64,000 bases of DNA from Phallusia mammillata. Its lineage: Eukaryota > Chordata > Ascidiacea > Phlebobranchia > Ascidiidae. The position numbers and the translations under genes are program-made. The stretch's first letter is position 1, and the number at the start of each line of letters is the position of its first letter. The DNA lies in contig QLIY01000050.1 in NCBI GenBank assembly GCA_003260075.1, forward strand, positions 62,001 to 126,000, read 5' to 3'. The notes under the pieces are model-generated. The model made no database searches, was not told the DNA's origin, and was given only the letters and a program-made list of their open reading frames with translations. Below, piece by piece: positions 50,901 to 60,172 of the stretch.

Positions 50901-53363
50901 AAAGCACATTCAAGTCCTTTACAACTTCATGTCGTGTGATAACATGCGGTATTTAGTACCACCGAGTTTTTACCTCTAACTGCAGCTGGGCCTTCTCTGT
51001 TGCCAATCGTTCATAATGATATCCTAAGTCTTCTCCAACTGATGCAACCAACAGTCTTTTTAACTCTTGGTTGACCTGCAATGAAAATAAAGAAACATTA
51101 CATATATTTGATTGTGTTTATAAGTCTAATAAAAAAAATAACATCCTAAATCAATGATGGGATTCAAGTTTTTTGTCAGCCGGTTCTATCACAAAAGTCA
51201 TATTTTTTAGCCGGTTTTGTTACAAAATGGCCATTGACAGCCACCAGTAATGCCAACAGGTTTGTTGATCTTATAAAATTTCGTGAGATGGCTCTATAGA
51301 ACCGGTACGAACCGACTGAATCCCACCACTGGCCTAAATAGATTTGAAAAGTGAAATCCTTCAGTGTTCAGACTACTCTACAAATGCTTGGACCATCATT
51401 AGTGATATCAACAAAGCATGTTGCATCTTACATCTATTTGTATAATTATATTTCCCTTTAAACATATAGAAGTGTATGGAAAGCTTTACTTTGAGTTAAG
51501 TTTATTTCGCTTGCTAAAAGACAACATAGTGACACATTGACACCAGACAATCACCAAGCTGGAAATAGCTACGAAACTTTATGGAGAACAAAACAATGTA
51601 CTGCAGCTACACCATATTACAAAGCCGTAGACTTGTTGATATAGCGGCCTGTCTGTTAAATTATGTGCCTATTAGTGATGGGACGGGTACCCGGTACTCG
51701 GTATCGAACGATTTTAGTGGTATTGATACTTGTACTCGGTATCGAAATATTTTGTCTCAGTTTTCGATACCAACATGCGAGTACCGAAGGCCGGCTTACA
51801 TCTTAAGAATACGGGCAACTTTATGACAATATTTGCTTCGGACAGCACAAAATCGGTAAAAAGTTCCGCCAGGTTATGTATATTTTTGTTTTCGCTATCA
51901 GGTGGAGATTATATTTTTCTGCATGTGTGTGTGTGCACGCCTGAACCCCGGACATGGCAGATAAATTAGCCAGTGATACACACCTAAGTACAACATTTTT
52001 TTTAGGTACTTGGTATCGAAGGTATTATATATTCACGTGGTACTCGGTATCGGTACTCGCTTCAAAACCTGGTATCGTCCCATCACTAGTGCCTATATTA
52101 TCAACAATATAGTAATACCTGTATTTGAATTTGAAGGTGGTCTTTTAAAGCAGCTTTTTCTTCATTAAGAAATTGAGTAGGATCCTGTATTAAAGTGGTT
52201 GGGTCAGTTTGGATGGCTTTATGATATCTTTGCACAAAAGATTCGAAAGGTTGATTAAAGAATTTATGAATGGGACTATGCGGTGAAGTTCTTCTGGTGG
52301 GTGAAGGGGAGGATGCACGCGAGTCTAAAAAAGAATATAAAAGTTACATTTTTACCAAAAAGCTTTTCCCCCCCCCCTTATGATGTCTTTGCACAAAAGA
52401 TTCGAAAGGTTGATTAAAGAATTTATGAATGGGGCTATGCGGTGAAGTTCTTCTGGTGGGTGAAGGGGAGGATGCACGAGAGTCTAAAAAAAGAATATAA
52501 AAGTTACATTTTTACCAAAAAGCTTTCAAAAGTATAGACTACTTTGTTGTTCCACTAAACGTTTTGACAAATTGCTACTGTTTAGCATTCTGCAGCATAG
52601 CCATTTTGTGAGATTCATATTTATTGAGTGTGTAGTGGACTCTCTCACTATTGTTATTGTGTGCTTTCATACTACAGAGAACCAAACAGATTGCGTTCTG
52701 ACTCTCGTCTTATGCTGCGTATTCACACATTTTGTTATTCTATTTGGATATACCTCGAAGTTTATCTTTAGCAGGGTGGCAAAAGACTCTGAGGTCAACT
52801 TGTCAGCCACCCTCGATTTCAAAACAGGCAAAATAGTTCAGTTTAGTAAACATTACAGCACCTGTGGCAAACTTTAAACAATAAATAAAAGAAAAACTCT
52901 GGTGTTTTCCTAGCAATGTGTACGAAAACAAACTTACACACTGCTGGTGGAAATTCATTTTCTTTCACATCAAATGATGATATTTTATCGGCTTTCTCTG
53001 CTTCCATACCATCTCCTACTTCTCGCCGAACACTTGGCCATGTTGGCTCTGCAATAATTTCACACAATTGTACGGCCTGTTTAATTGTAATTTGTAACCA
53101 TTCTTAAACTAAATTTATCTTTTAAAACGTACAATATTTAGTACTTCATACAAAACAATTGTTATGTAATTAATAACCAGTCCAAAGAACAACACACATA
53201 AAATCCTTAGCCATTTTTAAGCTACATGAATTAACGGTATTGCAATTTTTTATTAGTAAATTAATAAGGTAGCTTGTTTTCTTTCATTTTAAAGTTTTCT
53301 ATGTTACCTTTCCATACCTCTGTTAATCCTTAGTTCCCTTGGGCTTCCAAAAGCTTGCATCAT
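47910..53363 (-). CDS. BLZF1: BLZF1 (golgin-45), exon 7 broken
   Basis: Exons right to left: 53318-53363, 52938-53048, 52119-52324, 50974-51075, 50129-50266, 49900-49988, 49447-49565 (incomplete), 47910-48089. Conserved golgin-45 strings: QELKRLLVASVGEDL, CDVWRSKFLASR, STPAEKY, and the C-terminal FHSYTVYDNVTLNCCNRCKG. The protein tethers Golgi cisternae, binding GRASP55 through its C-terminal end and Rab2 through its coiled coil. Residues about 120-260 are charged coiled coil. Exon 7's acceptor is lost: coding sequence runs into eleven C at 49566-49576, beyond which lies duplicated intron. Parts of exons 3 and 6 are also duplicated. The start (53361-53363, MMQAFGSPRELR) is chosen because its donor phase fits the next exon; an internal start at MEAEKADK is possible. 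An E-box and TGACGTCA (53513) lie upstream. Confidence 0.92.
48105..48331. repeat. Direct duplication split by ten C
   Basis: GTTTAAATAATAACATG at 48105 and 48225 around ten C at 48215-48224, in the last BLZF1 intron; copies differ by a TATA indel and SNPs. Confidence 0.9.
48593..49446. mobile_element. hAT-like insertion beside the BLZF1 exon 7 donor
   Basis: At the right, GGTTGGGAACCACTG is followed by GTTTAAAC and then the exon 7 donor. At the left, 48593-48640 shows the same site (GTTTAAACCATATTTACCTG and exon sequence) without the element, then ten C and the element start (GTTCCCAACCAGG). Internal poly-C junctions lie at 48950, 49157 and 49379; ATTACAATTCTCAG occurs at 48960 and 49167 (copies of about 200 bases). 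Confidence 0.85.
49577..50024. repeat. Duplication of BLZF1 exon 6 region, split by ten C
   Basis: GTCTGCCTACACC at 49577 and 49804 around ten C at 49794-49803. Both copies contain exon 6. Copy 2 has donor GGGGTAAGTATGG on the minus strand; copy 1 lacks four bases and reads GGGGTATGG. Confidence 0.93.
50348..50460. mobile_element. hAT-like fragment between two ten-C runs
   Basis: Ten C at 50348-50357, then element sequence ending GGTTGGCGACCCCTGG, unique sequence (ACAAATGCTTGGACCATCAT) and ten C at 50451-50460. The same unique string recurs at about 51380, so this is another unmerged overlap. Confidence 0.7.
51152..51331. mobile_element. hAT-like MITE, GTGGGATTCAA family
   Basis: CAATGATGGGATTCAA and GAATCCCACCACTG ends, flanked by TCCTAAAT and GCCTAAAT. 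In BLZF1 intron 3. Confidence 0.85.
51673..52088. mobile_element. 416-bp MITE, TAGTGATGGGAC ends, perfect target duplication
   Basis: TAGTGATGGGAC and GTCCCATCACTA ends, flanked by GTGCCTAT at 51665-51672 and 52089-52096; repeated CGGTATCGnnACTCG strings inside. hAT-type by target length. Confidence 0.92.
52219..52526. repeat. Duplication of BLZF1 exon 3 start, split by ten C
   Basis: TTATGATnTCTTTGCAC at 52219 and 52378 around ten C at 52368-52377. The copy at 52378-52484 repeats exon 3 and its acceptor with two SNPs. Confidence 0.92.
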
Positions 53364-54480
53364 TTTGTCTTTAGAGGTTTATTGTTTACGTTTTCAAAGA
53401 AACAACTTCGTTAATTTTCCTCCCTTCTCGTCAGCTGTTACAAACGTAAATAATCGAATCACGTGATCTTTGTTATCGCGCGTCCACTCCATATATGACG
53501 ATTTTTTTCATGACGTCAGAAAATATTTTTTCTGTGTAGTCTTGTTTGCTCCCAGACATTTTTACACAGATTTATTAATTTTGTTACAAAATCTGCTTCC
53601 AATCTAATAAATAACATTGAAAAATAAGCTATTAGCTTTAATTTTATTTCGTTTTCCATTTTTTTGATGAGACATAATTACGGTTTTAATCTTTAAAGAT
53701 TTTTTCGAATTCGAGCACAAAAGAAAATATACCCAAAGAAATCCAAATAAGTTGGGAGTTGATCGTTTGTTTTTCGGAGGTAAAATGAAACTTAGTGGAC
53801 AAAGTAGCCAAAATTAATTTCTTCTGAGAAAGTTTGTTGTTTACTGGTTAGCGGTGAATTCCATTTGTGGGCTTACTTGTTGGAATATGCAGCCGTTTCC
53901 AAAACATTTATTAGGCGGGAGCCTTTGCCTGCAACACTGAGCTTTTTACAAAATGACGCGAGACGGAAAAGCGCCGTTGTGTTGTCAGTAATTGGGCGCA
54001 GAGCAAAAATCCTGGGGCATGTTGACAAATGCTTTTTGAGCACAGCTATGTTGCTGCTTTATGAAGTAAATTAAGAAACTGTTTTAACCAAATTAAATTG
54101 TGCTCCAAGAAACAGCCTTCCTTCTTATCTGAACGAGGAATTAGTATGATATTTTTGCAGTATCATGCAATTTTGACTTGCTGTTTTATGTGTCTACCAG
54201 GTTATTTTTGTTTAATATGTTTTTTTTTCTTAAAGTCCAGCAGGAGACAGAATACGGTGTTATTCAAGGTAAACCAGAAAAATATTTTGTCAGATTTATG
54301 GGCCCTATAGCATGTTAAGTCTAGATTCTAACATATTTCATTTGTATATATTTCTATTAAAAATAGTTGAACTTTTGTTTCACACGAAGCAATCAACGCT
54401 TAAAACACACAACGGCTGTTTTCAGCAGCTTTTCGCTTCTGATTAATGGTTTTGGAAATGATTTTTGCATACAATTAGAA
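53364..54480. other. BLZF1 upstream region
   Basis: Contains CACGTG (in ATCACGTGATC, about 53459) and TGACGTCA at 53513, a plausible BLZF1 promoter. No further gene recognised. Confidence 0.45.
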
Positions 54481-54498
54481 AAGATATGAGCGTAATGA

Positions 54499-54500
<2 letters not shown>

Positions 54501-54576
<76 letters not shown>
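54501..54576. repeat. 76-C tract
   Basis: Homopolymer C between GCGTAATGAGG and GGGTGTTTATTTTA. The paralogous block at about 59295-59320 reads straight through (GCGTAATAAGGCAGGTGTTCATTTA), so nothing belongs here except a base or two. Confidence 0.9.
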
Positions 54577-54578
<2 letters not shown>

Positions 54579-54998
54579 GTGTTTATTTTAAGATGGATAG
54601 AAAACATATAAACACAAGATTTAAAAAAGGAATCAGTGGGCAAAAAGGCAATAAGCCTGTTTCGACGTAAGATATGAATACACAATAAACAAAACGAGCA
54701 ATTAATTAGATTTTCTCCAAGAATACTACATGTTTGGTTAAACGTTGTTGGTATGTTGACGAAGGTTGCGATAGAGACCGCTATATGATGTTTTTAAACT
54801 GCATTATGTGATGGTATGTATAGTTCGAGGTAGAGTTTTATATATTTTTTTCAGCACTTTTAGATTTTATGCAAACTCTTCAGTTGTTGGTTGTCCGTAG
54901 TCGTTCCCAGTTGGTATAGTTACTGTTGACTCGAGAAAACGAGAGTCTTTCAAATTGATTATAAGTAACACAAATGGTAAGTTGGTGATTCCTATACG

Positions 54999-55101
54999 TA
55001 CCGTTATTTACTTGATTATAAGCCGCCCTGAATTGTAAGCTAGACAAACTGTAGGGCAAAAAACTTATTAGGCCGCGGCTTACAATCGAATAAATACGGT
55101 A
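54999..55101. mobile_element. MITE with TACCGTnATTTA ends
   Basis: TACCGTTATTTACTTGATTATAAGCCGC at the left and GCGGCTTACAATCGAATAAATACGGTA at the right. Confidence 0.75.
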
Positions 55102-55405
55102 TATCATAAAATAAACAATTTTTGTTAGTTGCCAAGCAACGATTGGGACTAGTCGTTAGAAAGCAATTATTGTCACTTTTGTGGTAAAATGTTAACCTGA
55201 TTTGGTGGTGGAGTCTTTGTTTCATTTGACTGCATGACGTTATCGTAGCTAGGTGGTGCAGTCATGGCGCCTGGCTGCTGTGTTGTCGTCCAGTACTTAA
55301 CTTGTCCTGGATAACCTAAAAATAAAATGTTCACTGCTTCGCACCTTTTTTATCAATCTTTTACATGACTCAAGTTGATATAAACTGTTGTATAGCCCTT
55401 TAAAC

Positions 55406-55533
55406 TAGTGATGTACCGAATCGGCGAAATTCCGATTCGGCCGAAACCGAATCTTTGCAAAAGTGGCCGATTCGGCCGAATAAATTCGGCAAACCGAATA
55501 AATTCGGCAAACCGAATATTCGGTACATCTCTA
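55406..55533. mobile_element. 128-bp MITE, TAGTGATGTACCGAAT ends
   Basis: TAGTGATGTACCGAAT and ATTCGGTACATCTCTA, flanked by CTTTAAAC and CTTTGAAC. Internal ATTCGGCCGAA repeats. hAT-type. Confidence 0.9.
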
Positions 55534-56082
55534 CTTTGAACCACTGATGTGGCATGAGCATTTGCCGCAACGTTTGAACTATAAAGCTTTTTACGTCTAT
55601 TTGGGCGGTTATTTTCATCATATAAATGTTCATTATTTTGATACTTTGCATTCTGGTTAAATTTGCATGCGAAAAAAAGTTTTAAGAAACATCGGTCTTA
55701 CGTTTTCGAAACTATGTCAAATAGTTTTGGACCTTTTTCGTTTTTGGTTAGGTTCTCATGCTGTTATCTGTTTCCGCCACTATAAACCCCAATCCTTATA
55801 GTCTTAATTACCGAACGCACCCACCTATCTTAATGTGCGCATTACATGACGTTTATTAAGTTGAGCTGAGTTTATTTCGCCTGGTGACACAAATCGTAGC
55901 AGCATAGTTGCACTACAATATCCACCAAGCCGAAAATAGCTGCGCAACGTTGCGACGTTATAAAGCGCGAAAGCTGGGGTCACAACTGATGGAAAGATGA
56001 TAAAAGCGCCGCAGGTTTACCGTTACAACGGTCTATAGACAGTTTAGTTTTCAACCTAATCCACCAATTGTTGCCACTAGAA

Positions 56083-56532
56083 CAGTGGTTCCCAAACTTT
56101 TTCATATTTTTTTCAAAACGGTCCCTTTGCCATTATTTCGAAGGCTCGCGGCCCTTAATTGTTTAGCAATGGAGACAGGGGGGCCACAAAGCCCAAAAGT
56201 TACTTTTAGGGGGCCACGGTCCACGAAAGGTTGGGAACCACTGGTTTAAACCATATTTACCTGAAGAACATATTTCTCTGCAGGTGTTGATGATGTTGTC
56301 TCACATGCTTTATGCNNNNNNNNNNNNNNNNNNNNNNNNNNNNNNNNNNNNNNAGTGGTTCCCAAACTTTTTCATATTTTTTCAAAACGGTCCCTTTGCC
56401 ATTATTTCGAAGGCTCGCGGCCCTTAAGCTTGAATTTGTATTTCATAAAAACGAAAGTTGATTGCAGGATTTTAGCTAGTTATGGGGGGGGGGGCCCCTA
56501 AAGGACCGCGGACCCCAGTTTGGGAACCGCTG
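56083..56532. mobile_element. hAT-like MITE split by a misassembled segment and N gap
   Basis: It starts CAGTGGTTCCCAAAC after CACTAGAA (56075-56082) and ends GTTTGGGAACCGCTG before CATTAGAA (56533-56540). The left end is repeated after the gap (56354). Bases from about 56161 to 56315 belong elsewhere: 56207-56315 equals 49391-49498. Confidence 0.88.
56316..56353. other. Assembly gap, 38 N
   Basis: Poly-C fills lie to the left, poly-G fills to the right. The flanking target duplication of the hAT-like element shows that the order and orientation across the gap are right, although the sequence next to it is not. Confidence 0.95.
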
Positions 56533-57113
56533 CATTAGAATAACGTACTAACGCTGAAAATTGCATATTGTTCCTGTGCAAATGTGCGCTGGTGAACATT
56601 ATCTTTTTACTGAAACGAAGTCCACTTACAATGGCGCGGGTTTACAACGTAAACTACACAACTGTTGGCATACCGTCGGTTTGCTGGAAAACAAAGATCG
56701 TTTGCATTGCTTTAGTTCAAAGTAAGAAAAACATACTCAAACCTTGGAAGAAATCTTTACAAAACTACGTTTAATTTAACTTCGAAGATAAAGGCATCTT
56801 ATTCCAAGATTTTAGAGTTTCTTTTTCTTTTTTTTTAAGTTAAGAAACTTACCGACCCCCTGGAACTCTCAAATCAGAGTTGTATATGGGACAGAACCTT
56901 TCGTGTTGTGACTCAATGTTTAATCCCTAACTAAGCAAGGTCTCGCATTAAAGGTGCAGACCACTATGCTTTTTAATAGAAAAGCTGGTTTATGAAATTA
57001 TTGAAGCGAATTGGGCTCAAATTATTGTTCTGTTTTTTCATTTTGGGCCCAAAATGCCATTTCAATCTGAGTTACAAATCAATCCGTCCCAATTTCGCAA
57101 GTTTTTCACTCAC

Positions 57114-57242
57114 TTTTAATCCACCGGTACTGGTACTGGACGCGGGAGGTGGAACTGATGACGTAGAATACGTCACAATAGGAGGAGCAGGAGCATAAGG
57201 AGAAGAGTGATCTGGTAACTCAGATGACAGAGCGCATCCCAT
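57114..57242 (-). CDS. Orphan first exon, MGC N terminus
   Basis: ATG at 57240-57242 and 43 codons, then donor GTGAGT. It begins MGCALSSELPDHSSPYAPAP and is Pro/Ser/Thr-rich. Gly2-Cys3 would suit N-myristoylation and palmitoylation. It lies upstream of the decayed tail exons, and phase 0 would run into their stop. No protein family recognised. It may be a remnant. Confidence 0.35.
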
Positions 57243-57332
57243 TTTAACACACTTTTATAAAAAAAATAAAAAAAATGATACAGACTATTTCATGTTGACA
57301 ACATAACATGTATTAAGTCTTAATACTCTATG

Positions 57333-57501
57333 TTTATATCATAGCATGCATGGACGCCTCATGGCTTATTCATGGCTTATTCCAGGATGAATGTGATCAT
57401 CTTAGCTGCATGATCAAGGGGGGGGGGGTATATCATAGCATGCATGGACGCCTCATGGCTTATTCCAGGATGAATGTGATCATCTTAGCTGCATGATCAA
57501 T
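57333..57501. repeat. Direct duplication split by eleven G
   Basis: TATATCATAGCATGCATGG at 57333 and 57429 around G at 57418-57428. Copy 1 has an extra CATGGCTTATT unit. Confidence 0.9.
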
Positions 57502-58133
57502 GGTCGAACTGGCGATCCCCTGCTGCGAAGCTGACAAGTGCAGCATACGATGCAGGTAACGGTGCTTGTGGTTCGACTTTTGACTTTATTTACCATTTGA
57601 TTTTACAGTTAATTAGGCTATTTGTGTGACACATTACAGCATTTTTTTGTTGGCACTACTAACAGTTTCGTACGAAACACGCCATAACCTTAAGAATACC
57701 CGAAACCCGACTCGATGTATTAAATACATTGTATTTTAACAAAGCCGAATTATGCCCAAAAGTTGTATTTACTGCGGTGAAGTTTCGACACAAATGTGGT
57801 CTCATGTAAAGTCAACCCGAAATTAAGCTCTTTTTAAATTCGAGCTGACCCGAAAAGGCTATAGGTTGACTTACAACTCTGGTCAACAGAACAAATTTCA
57901 TCAAAAAATACTTCCCTTTTTTAGCCGCATTGTTGCCAAAGTATTTAATTTCTCCTGCAACAGCTTTCAGCAAAAAACAAACAGCCAGCAACCATTCTAA
58001 TCAGCCTGTCTGCATATATTTGTTGAGTCATTGACTGTGCATTGCTTTAAATCGGAAGCCCAAATGCTTTTGACGTCATCGTCTCACTGTTACTTATAAT
58101 ATTCACCTAAACAATACCTGTTGTCACAACATG
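57502..58133. other. Gene-free stretch
   Basis: No gene or clear element recognised. Confidence 0.4.
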
Positions 58134-58297
58134 CAGTGGTGGACAGGCCAGTTAAAAATCCAGGCCACTTTATAACAACGATCTTTGTGACGATGATTTG
58201 GCAACACTGATAATTCTAATTTTTTAGTTGGCAACCCTGATTTTCGGGTCACTTATAAAATGTGCCTACAGGCCAGTAGACCCTTAATCCGGCACTG
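58134..58297. mobile_element. hAT-like MITE, internally deleted, perfect target duplication
   Basis: Ends CAGTGGTGGACAGGCC and TTAATCCGGCACTG, flanked by ACAACATG on both sides. Same family as 39230-39590 but shorter. Confidence 0.9.
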
Positions 58298-58649
58298 ACA
58301 ACATGTGATTGTTATGAAAACATTATAACATTCGAAATCATTCTATTAAAATTAAAGGTCTTACTACTTGCTTAAAATTTTCAGCCGTATGCCTAAATGT
58401 GCCATTAAGAAGTTATGTAGCATATACGGTATCTATAATGTTTACAGCAATGACAAACTTTTCTGTGGGTAGCAGGCTGCTAATGTTATGCTTCCTGCGC
58501 CAAAGCCTAATTGAACTTAGCGCATAATTTTGGAAGATGAGACTAATTATACAGTTTAACAGTCGCATGACTACTTTTTTAATGGGATTGTAGAAAGACC
58601 ATATCTTGGCACACCTAAAAACGCCTTGCGGGCTAAGTTTGGAAAGACG

Positions 58650-58735
58650 GCGCTAGGGTATGTAAACTATGCGGGCCGCGTGAATCATTATTAGCACTCA
58701 TCCGGCCCGCAGTGAAAAAAGTTTGGTGACCCCTG
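58650..58735. mobile_element. hAT-like fragment
   Basis: CGGGCCGCGTGAATCATTATTAGC and GGCCCGCAGTGAAAAAAGTTTGGTGACCCCTG; right end only. Confidence 0.55.
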
Positions 58736-58736
58736 C

Positions 58737-58861
58737 ACTAACATATACCTATCACAATAAAGGGATCATTATGTAACGTTTATTAACGACAGTGGGGGGG
58801 GGGACTAACATGTACCTATCACAATAAAGGGATCATTATGTAACGTTTATTAACGACAGTC
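58737..58861. repeat. Direct duplication split by ten G
   Basis: ACTAACATnTACCTATCAC at about 58738 and 58804 around ten G at 58794-58803. Confidence 0.9.
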
Positions 58862-59692
58862 TATAAATGCTTTTACTAAAACCTTTTTTTTTTCGTTAAG
58901 TAATGAACCAGGGAAAATCCTTTTTTCAAGTTTTGTTTTAATCTGTGTGCACTGTTTGTCTGCTGTATGTCTGCCAGGTTATTTTTGTTTAACATGGCTT
59001 TCTTCTAAGTCGCAGCTTAGAAGAAATCGCAGGAGGCACGTGGCGGTGTTATCCAAGTTAAACCAGAAAAACGTTTTTGTTAGATTTAGGTTATTGGCGT
59101 CAGAATGTCATATATTGTAGAGAGAAGATTGTATGTGTGCACTTTATTGAAAAATGAAGGTAGAACATAGTTGAACTTTTGTTTAACACAAAACAATCAA
59201 CGCATAAAACACAAAACAGGCGTTTAGTTCATGGGAAAGCAGATGTGGAAATAGTTGGGAAATGTTTTTTGCACAAGATTAGAAAAATATATAAGCGTAA
59301 TAAGGCAGGTGTTCATTTAAGATTGGTAAAATATACACAAAAAACAAGATAAAAATTTTGTCGTCCAACTGGTGTGATGCTAAACAAATACTCATAGTTT
59401 TTAAGATTTTGCAACCAGAACGAACGATAGGGATTCTTCAGAGCAATGAAGTAAATTTAATCGATACCACAACAGCGGCATACGAAATATTGATTACCAC
59501 ATCGCTTAAACGAAAAACTTGTTAAATATGCTACCTGGTGGACGAAACATTTGTACACGCGTTTTGACAAACAAAAAGAAGGTAAAAAGCGATTGGTTCG
59601 GTTCGGTTTAAGGGTAGTGTATGTTGGTAAACGTTGCGATAGAGGCCGCTAATGAATTTTTGCATTTGTTGCATTATGTTATGGTATGTGTA

Positions 59693-59871
59693 CAGTGGTG
59701 GGAATCAAATTTTTTGTCAGCCGGTTCTATCACAAAAGTCATATTTTTCAGCCGGTTCTGTTACAAAAATCCACTGACAGTAACCAGTAATGCTAACCGG
59801 TTTGCTGATCTCATAAAATTTCGTGAGACGGTTCTGTAGAACCGGTGCGAACCGGCTGAATCCCACCACTG
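59693..59871. mobile_element. hAT-like MITE, GTGGGATTCAA family
   Basis: Ends CAGTGGTGGGAATCAA and GAATCCCACCACTG, flanked by TATGTGTA and TTTGTGTA. Confidence 0.88.
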
Positions 59872-60172
59872 TTTGTGTATTTTTGAGGTCGCCTGGAGTT
59901 GCATTACTGTTAGTAGTTGCATTTACTGAGCTACTAGACTTTCAGTTTTTTAGTTGTTGGTTGTCTTCGGTCGTTGTCAGTTGGCGTAGTTAGTGTTGAA
60001 TACCCCCTGAAACACACGAAAACGAGAGTTCTTAAAAAATGATTTGGTAACACATAAAAAGGAAACCAGCCCACGTTAGTAAGTTGATGATTGTTACGCT
60101 TAAATCATAAGAAGCAATTTTCGTTAGTTGCCAAACAACAATTAGGACTAGTCAATTGGAAAGCAATAATTG

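Larger units (their letters stand above)
55173..56683 (-). pseudogene. Decayed tandem copy of the MS4A-like gene tail
   Basis: Two exons match the right-hand gene's tail. The last one (55173-55315) is intact: PPSYDNVMQSNETKT, then PNQVNILPQK and stop, preceded by an acceptor. The one before (56630-56683) is homologous to 61101-61176 but is 22 bases shorter, changing the frame, and reads QTDGMPTVV then stop in the ancestral frame. No transmembrane exons are attached. A hAT-like element and the N gap lie between them. The last exon could still be used as an alternative tail. Confidence 0.6.
54200..57000. repeat. Left block of an old tandem segmental duplication
   Basis: Colinear with 58975-61640: shared CCAGGTTATTTTTGTTTAA, AGCGTAATnAGG, the gene-tail exons, and ATGGGAC segments. 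Divergence is substantial, and each block carries its own insertions. Confidence 0.8.

Noticed and set aside
52572-52877. 101-codon hydrophobic frame as a small membrane protein
   Set aside because: It lies in the BLZF1 intron between exons 2 and 3, with no conserved features or transcript signals.
55353-55651. Minus-strand frames with repeated FGLPNLFG-like residues
   Set aside because: They are translations of the TAGTGATGTACCGAAT MITE with its ATTCGGC repeats, not a protein.
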